A stretch of DNA of 32,991 nucleotides from Pseudonocardia sp. Its GTDB lineage: Bacteria; Actinomycetota; Actinomycetes; Mycobacteriales; Pseudonocardiaceae. Where the stretch lies: positions 1 through 32,991 of the forward strand of contig JAQSWF010000016.1 of NCBI GenBank assembly GCA_029266775.1. The letters run 5' to 3'. The notes beneath the pieces were generated by a model that was given only the letters and a program-made list of their open reading frames with translations, searched no databases and was not told the DNA's origin. The position numbers were made by a program, and so were the translations under genes. Below, piece by piece: positions 1-8,642 of the stretch; the stretch's first letter is position 1, and each line of letters begins with the position of its first letter.

Positions 1-2
1 TG

Positions 3-59
3 GCGGCCGCGGCGCCGGTGCTGGTCGGCACATGCGGCTCCGCCGTGACGCGGGGCTGA
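3..59 (+). CDS. 3' end of an unidentified upstream gene (partial)
   Basis: An open frame enters from the left edge and stops at TGA 57-59, 21 bp before the next start. The 18 visible residues are alanine-rich and end in GSAVTRG. The tight spacing to the cell-wall fusion gene suggests the same transcript. Too little is visible to name a product, and the frame could be open by chance in such GC-rich DNA. Confidence 0.35.
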   Translation, partial: AAAAPVLVGTCGSAVTRG

Positions 60-80
60 GCGGGGAACGGGGGAGCGGGG

Positions 81-3023
81 ATGCTGATCACCGGACCGAC
101 CACACCGCCACCCGCTCCGCGCCAGAGGCGACGGCGGACGTGGCAGCAGCGACGAAACCGCCGGGGCAGTGCCTTCGACCTGCTCGCCGTCGTGGCCGCA
201 CTGACGCTCGTCGGGCTCGGGCTGGCCAACCTGCATCTTACGGGGGCCGACGAGCTCGCGCTGCGGCAGGGCACGATCGCAGTCGGCGGTGTGCTGGCAC
301 TCGGGGCGTTCTGGCGGTTCCGCGTCCGGCTACTCGGGATCCTCGGCATCGCCGCGTACGGCACGAGCGTGCTGCTGCTCGCCGCCGTGCTCGTGACCGG
401 CATCTCGGCGAACGGGGCGACGCGGTGGATCGCGGTCGGTCCGGTCAGCTTCCAGCCGTCCGAACTCGCCAAGCTGGGGCTGCTGCTCGTCCTCGCCGGC
501 ATCCTGGGGTCGGGGCAGCCGGAGTGGCGACGCGCCACGCTGGCCGTCGTGGCCGCTGCCGTGCCGATCCTGCTCACCGTGGTCCAGCCCGATCTCAGCA
601 CGACGACGCTGCTGGCCGTCCTCGCCGGATCGATGCTCGTCATCGGGCGGGTGCCGCTCCGGTTCCTCATGCCCCTGGTTGCGGCCGCAGCCGTGTCGGC
701 ACCGCTGCTGATCGGCCTGCTGCGGCCCTACCAGGTCGAGCGCCTCGGCAGCTTCCTGGTCGGGGCGCACGAGGCCCCGACCGGCTCGGGTTGGGCGGTG
801 CGGCAGGCGCACATCGCGGTCGGGTCGGGCACCCTCTTCGGGAGCACCGACGACCCGATGCGGCTGCTGCGCGCGCAGTACCTGCCCGAGCGGGAGACAG
901 ACCTGGCACTCGCGAGCCTGGTCGGGCAGTGGGGTTTCGTCGCCGGGGCCGGTGCCGTGCTCGCTGGGCTGATCCTCGTCTGGCGGCTGGCGTTGGCCGC
1001 CCGCACGTCACGGACCCCGCACGGAGCCCTCGTCGGCGGCGGACTGGCAATCCTGATGGGCGTCGAGATCGTCGTGTCGGTGGGCGGCAACCTCGGGCTG
1101 CTCCCGCTGGCCGGCGTGCCGTTCCCGCTGCTCAGCTACGGTGGGACGGCCCTGGTGGTGCACCTGGCGGCGATCGGGGTCGTCCTCGCCGTGCGTCGCG
1201 ACGGCGGGCGCCGCCCGCTCTGGGCGTCGTCGCGGCGGCACAACCCGCGGCCCCGGCTCGTCCGCACGACCGCGATCGCGCTCTCGACGCTGCTGGTGGC
1301 GTTCGGGCTCTACGGCTGGCGGCTGCAGAGCACCGAGGGCCCGGCTCTGCGGCTCGCCGGCCAGGAGCAGATGACGCGCTGCGTCCGGCTGCCCGCCCCG
1401 CGGGGCGCGATGACGGACCGGCACGGCGCAGTGCTCGCTGCCAATGCCGCAGACGTCGGCAGAGGCGTGGACCGGGTCCTGGTCGTCCCGGCCATGCTGC
1501 GAAGCCGGCCCGCGGACGTCGACGTCCTCGCGGCGCTGACCGGGACGCCGCGCGCCGACCTCGACGCCGGAATCCGGGCCGCCGACCCCACGACGCTCGC
1601 GCTCCCGGTCGCCGACGTGCCGCGCGGCACCGCCGACGCGGTCGCCGCGGCCGGGATCCCCGGCGTGTTCGTCGTCCCGGAGGCCCGCCGGGCCTACCCG
1701 ACCGGCTCGTTGCTCGGCCCGGTGCTCGGCTTCGTCGGGGTGGCGACACCGGACGACGTGGAGCGCTGGCCGGATCTGCCCTCGGGTGAGGTCGTTGGGC
1801 GGGCCGGCCTCGAGCAGCAGTACGACGCCGTGCTGCGCGGCATCAACGGGCGGCAGTGCCTCTACGTCGACCCGCGGGGTGTGCCGGTGGCGCTCGGCGA
1901 GCGGCAGGATCCGGTCCCCGGCGCGGACCTGCGGCTCGCCCTCGACCTGGGCCTGCAGCGGCAGTTGGACGCGAGCCTGGCCACGGCCGTTCGGGCCCAG
2001 CCGAGGCCGGCGGGCCGGATCGGCGCCGCGGTGGCGATGGACCCGCGGTCGGGCCACGTCCTGGCGATCGCGAGCACGCCGTCGTTCGACAACTCCGTCT
2101 ACGGGCCGCCCGTCGACGTCCCCGCGCTGCGCGACGCGGCCGCCGCGCCGGGCGCGCCGATGCTCGAGCACGTCACGCAGGCGGTCGCTCCGCCCGGGTC
2201 GACGTTCAAGATCGTCGTCGCCGCGGCCAACCAGGCCCACCCGAGGTTCGCGCCGCAGCGGCCCATCCCGACGGGCGCCGACTTCACCTACGGCGGCCAC
2301 ACCTTCGGCAACTGGAAGCCGATGGGCCCGATGAACCTGCCGCAGTCCATCGCCATGTCCAACGACGTCTACTTCTACAAGCTGGCCGTCGCGCTCGGGG
2401 CGGACGCGATGATCGACACGGCGCGGGCGCTCGGGGTCGGGGAACGCACCGGCATCGACCTGCCGGGCGAGGCCGCCGGGTACCTCGGCACGCCGGAGTC
2501 GGTCGGCCGGGAGTGGTACGGCGGGTCGACGGTGATCCTCGGCATCGGCCAGGGGTACCTGCAGGTCACCCCGATCCAGAGCGCTCGATGGACAGGTGCG
2601 GTGGCCACCGGGAACCTGGTCACGCCGCGGCTCGGCCTGGCCGTCGGGACGGGAGACGGGCCGGACACCGCGCTCCCCGCGCCCGCCGCGACGCCCCTGC
2701 CCTTCGCCGACGCACTGGGGCCGGTGCGCGACGGGATGCGGGAGGCGGTGACCAGCGGCACGGCGGTGCGGCTCGCCGGCCTGCCCGCGGCGGTCGGCGC
2801 GAAGACGGGTACCGCCCAGGACGGCGGGCTTCCGGACGACGAGTACGACAACTGGATCACGGCCGCGGCCCCGTTCGACAACCCGGAGATCGTCATGACC
2901 GCGCTCGTCCAGGGGCCGGGCACGGGGGCGAACAACGCGAAGGACGTGGTGTCGGCCGGCCTGCGCCACTACCTGGACCACCGCGCGGACGTCGTGACGA
3001 CCGCACCGCTGCAGACGCCCTGA
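81..3023 (+). CDS. SEDS (RodA/FtsW)-class B PBP fusion, peptidoglycan polymerase/transpeptidase
   Basis: This 980-residue membrane protein joins both halves of a peptidoglycan synthase in one chain. Residues about 30-375 are a polytopic SEDS domain. It has the motif FPLLSYGGTALV near its end and an acidic residue, D274 in ETDLALASLVG, at the place of the SEDS catalytic aspartate. A further membrane segment at about 395-412 matches the single N-terminal anchor of a class B PBP. It is followed by the RGAMTDRHG motif of the PBP N-terminal region and a transpeptidase domain with all three active-site motifs: S707-T-F-K710, S760-N-D and K908-T-G. The ATG at 81 is preceded by GGGGGAG with good spacing. 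Known biology: SEDS proteins polymerise lipid II glycan strands and their partner PBPs crosslink them, normally as separate subunits. Whether this one acts in elongation or division is not shown; the facing mreB gene favours elongation. Confidence 0.95.
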   Translation: MLITGPTTPPPAPRQRRRRTWQQRRNRRGSAFDLLAVVAALTLVGLGLANLHLTGADELALRQGTIAVGGVLALGAFWRFRVRLLGILGIAAYGTSVLLLAAVLVTGISANGATRWIAVGPVSFQPSELAKLGLLLVLAGILGSGQPEWRRATLAVVAAAVPILLTVVQPDLSTTTLLAVLAGSMLVIGRVPLRFLMPLVAAAAVSAPLLIGLLRPYQVERLGSFLVGAHEAPTGSGWAVRQAHIAVGSGTLFGSTDDPMRLLRAQYLPERETDLALASLVGQWGFVAGAGAVLAGLILVWRLALAARTSRTPHGALVGGGLAILMGVEIVVSVGGNLGLLPLAGVPFPLLSYGGTALVVHLAAIGVVLAVRRDGGRRPLWASSRRHNPRPRLVRTTAIALSTLLVAFGLYGWRLQSTEGPALRLAGQEQMTRCVRLPAPRGAMTDRHGAVLAANAADVGRGVDRVLVVPAMLRSRPADVDVLAALTGTPRADLDAGIRAADPTTLALPVADVPRGTADAVAAAGIPGVFVVPEARRAYPTGSLLGPVLGFVGVATPDDVERWPDLPSGEVVGRAGLEQQYDAVLRGINGRQCLYVDPRGVPVALGERQDPVPGADLRLALDLGLQRQLDASLATAVRAQPRPAGRIGAAVAMDPRSGHVLAIASTPSFDNSVYGPPVDVPALRDAAAAPGAPMLEHVTQAVAPPGSTFKIVVAAANQAHPRFAPQRPIPTGADFTYGGHTFGNWKPMGPMNLPQSIAMSNDVYFYKLAVALGADAMIDTARALGVGERTGIDLPGEAAGYLGTPESVGREWYGGSTVILGIGQGYLQVTPIQSARWTGAVATGNLVTPRLGLAVGTGDGPDTALPAPAATPLPFADALGPVRDGMREAVTSGTAVRLAGLPAAVGAKTGTAQDGGLPDDEYDNWITAAAPFDNPEIVMTALVQGPGTGANNAKDVVSAGLRHYLDHRADVVTTAPLQTP

Positions 3024-3027
3024 GGCA

Positions 3028-4017
3028 TCAGCTCCTGCCGTACGCCGCGAGCAGCGGGCGGTTGCGCAGCGCACGCGCCGCGCCCTCGGCCACGCACGTC
3101 AGCGGTTCCTCGGCCAGCTTCACCGGCAGCCCGAGGCCGCGTTCCAGGTCCGTCGAGAACCCCCGGACCAGCGAGCCACCGCCGAACACGAGCACGCCCT
3201 CGCCGAGGACGTCCGTGACGGCCTGCGGGGGGAGCTCGTCCAGGCAGCCCGCGAGCGTCCGGATGATCTCGTCGGTGATCGGGCGCACCGCCTCGGCCAC
3301 CTCGGCCGCGCGGATCGTCACCAGCCGCGGGCGCCCCGTCGCGGCGTCCCGGCCCTGCACCACGATCGGTTCGTCGTCCGCCACGGCCGCACGGATCTTG
3401 AGGTCCTCGGCGCCGAGCTCGCCGACGTGCAGCTGGTGCCCCTCGCGCAGGAGTCGGTGCACCGCAAGCGTCATCTCGTCGCCGGCCAGCTTGCTGGAGC
3501 GGTGGGCGAGCACGCCGCCGAAGCAGAACGCCGACACCTCGGCGGTCCCGCCACCGACGTCGACGACCATGTGGACGCGGCGCTCCAGCGGGTCGATCCC
3601 GCAGCCCACCGCCCCGGCGATGGATTCGTCCAGCGCCGTCACCGGGCGGATGCCGGCCTCCTCGGCGGCCTCGACGAGCGCGCGGCGTTCGAGCGTGGTG
3701 GAGCCGACCGGCGCTCCGATGACGGCCCGAACCGGACCGGTCCACCCCCTCCGTCCCGCCGCCCGCAACACCCGGCGCAGGTAGAGCCGGGCGACCTCGA
3801 GGTCGACGACCACGCCGTCGTGCAGCGGCCGGACGGCGACGTAGTCCGCCGGGGCGCGACCGAGCAGCTCTGCCGCGTCCCTGCCCACTGCGAGCACCCG
3901 CTCCCGCCGGCTCCCGCGGCGGTGCAGCAGCATCACCGACGGCTCGTCCAGGACGATCCCCCGACGTGCCTCGCTGACCACGGTGTTGGCGGTGCCGAGA
4001 TCGATGCCCAGTTCCAC
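3028..4017 (-). CDS. mreB: MreB-like actin-fold cell-shape protein
   Basis: The 329-residue product is close in length to MreB. It shows the actin/Hsp70 nucleotide-binding motifs: phosphate-1 GIDLGTANT at residues 4-12, phosphate-2 VVDVGGGTAE at 151-160, and an adenosine motif FGGGSLVRGF near 283-292. MreB filaments position the elongation machinery (RodA, PBP2) at the inner membrane. The GTG at 4017 follows a GGGGGG ribosome site with 7-bp spacing. The gene converges with the SEDS-PBP fusion, leaving 4 bp between stop codons. No mreC or mreD is visible in the window. DnaK was considered, but the length and the absence of a substrate-binding domain rule it out. Confidence 0.9.
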   Translation of the reverse strand: MELGIDLGTANTVVSEARRGIVLDEPSVMLLHRRGSRRERVLAVGRDAAELLGRAPADYVAVRPLHDGVVVDLEVARLYLRRVLRAAGRRGWTGPVRAVIGAPVGSTTLERRALVEAAEEAGIRPVTALDESIAGAVGCGIDPLERRVHMVVDVGGGTAEVSAFCFGGVLAHRSSKLAGDEMTLAVHRLLREGHQLHVGELGAEDLKIRAAVADDEPIVVQGRDAATGRPRLVTIRAAEVAEAVRPITDEIIRTLAGCLDELPPQAVTDVLGEGVLVFGGGSLVRGFSTDLERGLGLPVKLAEEPLTCVAEGAARALRNRPLLAAYGRS

Positions 4018-4029
4018 GCCGCAGCCCCC

Positions 4030-4113
4030 CTGATCGGCTTCCCCCGGAAATGACCAGCCTCCAACGCCGCCCCGGTCGCGGTCCAGGGGGAACAGGAATA
4101 TGAGGCCGATCAG
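4030..4113. repeat. Long-range inverted repeat between mreB and the hyu operon
   Basis: CTGATCGGC (4030-4038) is matched by GCCGATCAG (4105-4113), and TTCCCCC (4039-4045) by GGGGGAA (4086-4092). The result is a 16-bp two-part stem with a 12-nt bulge on one side. The outer arm touches the mreB ribosome site on one side and the stop codon of the amidohydrolase gene on the other. It could end hyu transcription or fold the mreB leader. There is no T-run, so it is not a classical terminator. Confidence 0.45.
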
Positions 4114-4731
4114 TCACCCGCGCAGCCGGGCCGCCGCGTCGTCGAGGTCGACGACGTCGGCGTACTTCGCGTCGAGGTCGGCCAGATTGTTCTCGTGCAG
4201 GTCGGGGGAGCGGTCCGCGCATGCCTGCCGCACGACCTGAGGCCGGAAGCCGTGGTTCAGCGCGTCGGTCGCGGTGGCACGAATGCAGCCGGACGTCGAC
4301 ACGCCGCTCACGACGACGGTGTCGACGCGTGCGGTGTGCAGGGTGGCGGCCAGCGAGGTGCCGAAGAAGGCCGAAGCGTACTGCTTGGCGACGACCGGCT
4401 CGCCCGGCTTCGGGGCCAGTGGCGCGGCCATCTCGCCCCAACCGCCGGCGGCATCGTCGGCGAACACGGCCAGCGCGGGCACCTTCCGGACGAACAGCCC
4501 GCCGTCCGCGAGGCCCGCGGTGTACCGGACGACCGTCCAGACGACCGGCCGCCCGCCGGCGCGGGCCGCGTCCACGAGCGCGGCGGTCGCGGCCACGGCC
4601 GGGCCGGGATCGGGCAGGAGGAACGGCCCGCCTGGCTCGGTGTAGGCCCGCACGAGGTCGACGACGAGCAGGCCCGGACGGTCCCCCCAGCCCAGCCGGC
4701 TCGAGAACGCGGTGCCGTGCGGGCCGCTCAC
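4114..4731 (-). CDS. Isochorismatase-family cysteine hydrolase, N-carbamoylsarcosine amidohydrolase-like
   Basis: The 205-residue protein has the isochorismatase/cysteine hydrolase fold. Its probable catalytic triad is visible: D25 (LLVVDLVRAY), K116 (VVAKQYASAF) and C149 (VSGVSTSGC). The VSTSGCIRATATDA stretch is typical of the N-carbamoylsarcosine amidohydrolase branch, which releases sarcosine, CO2 and ammonia. The GTG start overlaps the hyuB stop by 4 bp (GTGA), so it is the last gene of the gntR-hyuA-hyuB operon. That position supports action on the carbamoyl product of hydantoin opening. A maleamate or other amide substrate cannot be excluded. Confidence 0.87.
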   Translation of the reverse strand: MSGPHGTAFSSRLGWGDRPGLLVVDLVRAYTEPGGPFLLPDPGPAVAATAALVDAARAGGRPVVWTVVRYTAGLADGGLFVRKVPALAVFADDAAGGWGEMAAPLAPKPGEPVVAKQYASAFFGTSLAATLHTARVDTVVVSGVSTSGCIRATATDALNHGFRPQVVRQACADRSPDLHENNLADLDAKYADVVDLDDAAARLRG

Positions 4732-6595
4732 GTCCAGGACGGCCGGGTCGGCGCCGGCAGCCCGGTCTCCTCCGCGCAGCGGGCCAGCAGCTCCTCGATC
4801 GGCGGGCCCATGTCGAACACGGGCAGCTCGGCCGGGCGGCCGGCCCGCATCTCGTTGCGAAGCGCCGCCGTCGCCGCCCCGTCGACCGCGCCGTCGACGA
4901 CCACCACCCCGTAGCGGCGCGCGCCCTCGGCCGTCACCAGCCCGCGCCGCACCTCCCGCGCCACGAGCTCCGGCTTGCGCTCGAGCGGGTCACCCCACCC
5001 GCCGCCACCCCAGGTGACGAAGTGCAGCACGTCGCCAGGGAAGACCTTGACGTCGTGACACTTCGACGGCAGCACCTGTCGGGTCCCGTCCCCACGCTCG
5101 ATCCATTTGCGGCCGCGCGCCCCGGGCGTCCCGCCGTTGACGCCCCCGGGTAGGTCAACCACCGGTCGTCGTGGATCGCGATCTCGCCGGGCTCCTCGAA
5201 CACGTACGCCACGTCCACGCCGTTCCCGCCGCGGTGCAGGCCGGCGCCGCCGGTGTCGGCGACGGTCTCCCACTTCTCGATCCGCAGCGGGTAGTACGAC
5301 TCGAGGTACTCGCAGGGGATGTTGACGAAGCTCGGCCACAGCGAGTGCCCGTCCGGCCCGTCGCCGAGCGGGCGGCCGGGGATGCCACCGAAGCCGATCG
5401 AGTACAGCTGGAACCACTCGCCGGCCCGGTCGCCGGAGGTGTAGTGCCCCGAGTACATGAAGTGCGGCGACGAGGAGAAGCCTGCCGCGTTGAGCAGCGC
5501 CGGGTTGGTCTGCCCGAGCAGCCCGCCGAACAGGTCGAACACCCGCCCGATGCCGTGGTTGCGCCCGTTGAGCGACGCCGGGTGCTTCGGCTTCCAATAC
5601 GAGCCCTCCGGGATCGTCACGTCGACCAACGGGTAGAAGCCGTCGTTCCACAGGATCTGCGGGTCGGCCACCGTGATCATGTAGATCCCGAAGAACATGC
5701 GTGCGAGGTTCTCGTTGAGGTAGTAGTTCACCGGTCCGACGGCCTGTGGCGACGATCCGGTGAAGTCGAGGTGCACGGTCGAGCCGGTGCGCGTCAGCGA
5801 CAGTTTCAGCTGGTAGGGGCCGTATCCGACGCCGTCGTCGCAGACGTAGTCGGTGAACGACAGCGTCTTTCCCTCCTCGAACACCAGCTCGAGCAGCACC
5901 TTCATCGCGTCGTAGTTGCGCTGGAGCAGAGCGTCCAGCGCGGCGAGGTAGGTGCCGGTACCGAACCGTTCGCACATCTCCACGACCCGCCGGCCGGCGG
6001 TGCGGCACGCCGCGACCAGGCCGTTGAGGTCCGCTCGGTTCCAGTCCGGCATCCGGACCTGGTTGAGCACGATGCGCAGGGCGTCGTCGTTGAGCCGCCC
6101 CTGCGCGTAGAGCTTGAAGGGCGGGATCACCACGCCCTCCTCGTAGATCGTGCGGGCGTCGGTCGGCATCGAGCAGGGCGTTTTCCCGCCGACGTCCGAC
6201 ATGTGCCCGAACATCGACGCCCAGCCCACGACCCGGCCCTCGTGAAAGATCGGCATGACGACCAGCCAGTCGTTGGCGTGGCTGATCGCGGCGCCGCAGG
6301 CGTACGGATCCGACGTGAGCAGGACGTCGCCCTCTTCGATCGTCCCGTCGAAGTTCTCGAGGAAGTCGGGGATCGAGAGCCCGAACTGGCCGACCACCAT
6401 CTTCCCGCTCGGGTCGCCGATCAGCGGGAACTCGTCGTGCTGCTCGCGGATACCGGGGGAGAGCGCGGTTCGGAACAGCACCTCGTCCATCTCGTAGCGG
6501 GCGTTGCGCAGCGCATTCTCGATGAGGTCGAGGGTGACGGGGTCGACGGGTGGCTTGTCGACGGTGCCGGCCGCGGTCTCGATGATCGTCGCCAT
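4728..6595 (-). pseudogene. hyuB: Hydantoinase B / N-methylhydantoinase B subunit, one-base frameshift
   Basis: The translation from ATG 6595 matches HyuB throughout (TLDLIENALRNARYEMDEV, SDPYACGAAISHANDW, SLNGRNHGIGRVFDL). At about residue 483 the C-terminal part continues in another frame (VNGGTPGARGRKWIERGDG up to the stop at 4728). One extra C in the C5 run at 5143-5147 would restore YPGGVNGG and a 622-residue protein of normal family length. Read as given, the 553-residue product ends in an unrelated tail. HyuB pairs with HyuA to open hydantoins or 5-oxoproline with ATP. The gene starts 1 bp after the hyuA stop and overlaps the next gene by 4 bp. The rest is well conserved, so a sequencing error or a very recent mutation is likely. 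Confidence 0.85.
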
Positions 6596-6596
6596 C

Positions 6597-8642
6597 TCAA
6601 GCCTCCACGGGTCGGATCAACAGGCTGCCGGACGCGTGCACCGTTGCCGCGTGGTCGGGCAGCACGAGAGTGGTCGAGTCCATCTCCGTGACGATCGCCG
6701 GCCCGACGATCACATCGCCCGCGCGCAGCGTGGCCCGGTCGTAGACCCGGGCGTCGACCGTGGCGCCCGAGAGATGGACGGGATGGGTGTCGACCGGTTC
6801 GGGCGGGCCCTCGGTGGGTGGCAACGTGACCGGTGCGACGGACGGGCGCGGCCCGGTGACGGTCGCGCGCGCGTTGACCAGCTCGTGGTCCTGGGTGAGG
6901 AGGAAGGAGAACAGCCGCTCGTGCTCGGCGTCGAACGCCGCCGTGAGCGCTGCGAGATCGAGCTTCTCGACGTCGATCGGGATCTCGAAGCCCTGGCCGT
7001 GGTAGCGGACGTCGACCTGGTAGGTCGCGATCTGGTCGGCCTCGGGCACGCCCTGGTCGGCCAGCCGGGCGCCGGCGTCGGCAGCGAGCTCGCCCAGGAT
7101 CTCGGCCAGGTCCGCGTTGGTCAGCTCGGCACTGTGACCCTTCCCGAAGGGGCGCAGCACGGTGCGCGCCGACTCGCTGCGCGCCGACGTCGTCGCGTCG
7201 CCCAACGCGCAGAGCACGCCCGGCGACGGCGGCACGATCACCGGCCAGGCGCCCGTCAGCTTGCCGAGCGCGTTCGCGTGCAGCGGCCCGGCCCCGCCGA
7301 ACGCGACCAGGGCGAAGTCGCGCGGGTCGAAGCCCTGCTGCACCGACACCAGGCGCAGCCCGCCGAGCATGTTCTCGTTGACGATGTCGACGATCCCCGC
7401 CGCTGCGGCCTCCGGAGACGGCAACCCCATCGCCTCGGCGACCTTCTCGACGGCCGTCCGCGCGGCACCGACGTCGAGGGTGATCTCGCCACCCGCCAGC
7501 GACGGCGGCAGGTAGCCGAGCACGACGTTCGCGTCCGTGACCGTCGGCTCGGTGCCGCCCCTGCCGTAGGCGGCGGGCCCGGGGTCGGCGCCCGCGGACT
7601 GCGGGCCCACGCGCAGCGCCCTGGTCAGCTGGGGGACGTGCGCGATCGAGCCGCCGCCGGCGCCGACCGTCCGGACATCCACACTGGACGCGCGCACCGT
7701 CAGGTCGCCGACTTTCGTCTCCCGCCCGATCCGCGGCGTGAGCCCCTGGACGAGCGCGACATCTGTGGAGGTGCCCCCCATGTCGAAGGTGATGAGGTCG
7801 GAGAACCCGCACTGCTCGGCGACCCACACCGCGCCTGTGACGCCACCGGCCGGGCCGGACAGCAGCATCGTCACCGGTGCGGCGACGGCGGCCTCCGCGG
7901 CGGACAGCCCGCCGTCGCTGCGCAGGATCGCCAGTTCGCCGGCCACTCCGTCCGCGCGCAGGCGCCCGGACAGCGCCTCCACGTACCCCTTGACGTGCGG
8001 CTGCACGTAGCCGTTCGCCACCGTGGTGACGGTTCGCTCGTACTCGCGCAGCTCGGGCAGCACGTCACTGGACAGCGACACGGGCACGCCGGGCAGCACC
8101 TCCGCGGCGATCGCGGCGACGCGCCGCTCGTGGGTGGGGTCCGCGAAGGAGTTGATGAGCGAGACCGCCAGTGCGTCGATCCCCGACAGCGTGTTGAGCT
8201 GGGTGCGGACGTCGGCCTCGTCCAGCTTCCGGATAAGCATGCCGTCCGAGGCGATGCGCTCGTCGATCTCGACGGTGTTCTCCAGCGCGGCGAGCGGCTC
8301 CGGCTTCGGCCAGATGATCCAGCCGGCGAGCCCACCCGGCACGTAGGAGCGGGCGATCTGCAGCACCTGCCGGAAGCCCTTGGTGGTGACGAGCCCGACG
8401 GTGGCGCCCTTCCCCTCGAGGATCGCGTTGGTGGCGACCGTCGTGCCGTGCAGCACCTGCGCGACGTCCGACAGGGCGATGCCCGCCTCCTCGCACACCC
8501 GGGCGACACCGGTGCGTACCCCGACGGCCTGGTCCGTCGGGGTCGACGCGGTCTTCGCCCGCCAGGTGCGCCCGCTGACCTCCTCGACGAGGAGCACGTC
8601 GGTGAAGGTCCCGCCGACGTCGACCCCGAGCCGGTAGCTCAT
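6597..8642 (-). CDS. hyuA: Hydantoinase A / N-methylhydantoinase A, ATP-binding subunit
   Basis: The 681-residue protein starts MSYRLGVDVGGTFTDVLL, the typical HyuA N-terminus with an actin-like phosphate loop. A second nucleotide motif, DMGGTSTDVAL, comes mid-protein, with LLSGPAGGVTG just before it. Length and motif order fit hydantoinase A/5-oxoprolinase N-terminal subunits, which activate the ring with ATP while HyuB supplies the rest of the active site. An in-frame ATG 31 codons upstream exists, but I chose the start at 8642. It gives the family N-terminus and overlaps the gntR stop by 4 bp (ATGA). With the downstream amidase, the substrate is probably N-methylhydantoin or a related hydantoin; acetophenone carboxylase or oxoprolinase activity is possible. 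Confidence 0.93.
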   Translation of the reverse strand: MSYRLGVDVGGTFTDVLLVEEVSGRTWRAKTASTPTDQAVGVRTGVARVCEEAGIALSDVAQVLHGTTVATNAILEGKGATVGLVTTKGFRQVLQIARSYVPGGLAGWIIWPKPEPLAALENTVEIDERIASDGMLIRKLDEADVRTQLNTLSGIDALAVSLINSFADPTHERRVAAIAAEVLPGVPVSLSSDVLPELREYERTVTTVANGYVQPHVKGYVEALSGRLRADGVAGELAILRSDGGLSAAEAAVAAPVTMLLSGPAGGVTGAVWVAEQCGFSDLITFDMGGTSTDVALVQGLTPRIGRETKVGDLTVRASSVDVRTVGAGGGSIAHVPQLTRALRVGPQSAGADPGPAAYGRGGTEPTVTDANVVLGYLPPSLAGGEITLDVGAARTAVEKVAEAMGLPSPEAAAAGIVDIVNENMLGGLRLVSVQQGFDPRDFALVAFGGAGPLHANALGKLTGAWPVIVPPSPGVLCALGDATTSARSESARTVLRPFGKGHSAELTNADLAEILGELAADAGARLADQGVPEADQIATYQVDVRYHGQGFEIPIDVEKLDLAALTAAFDAEHERLFSFLLTQDHELVNARATVTGPRPSVAPVTLPPTEGPPEPVDTHPVHLSGATVDARVYDRATLRAGDVIVGPAIVTEMDSTTLVLPDHAATVHASGSLLIRPVEA

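Noticed and set aside
1008-3074. Long minus-strand open frame opposite the SEDS-PBP fusion
   Set aside because: It is rich in arginine and histidine without any family motif and lies antisense to a gene with intact catalytic motifs; it is a by-product of GC-rich codon use.
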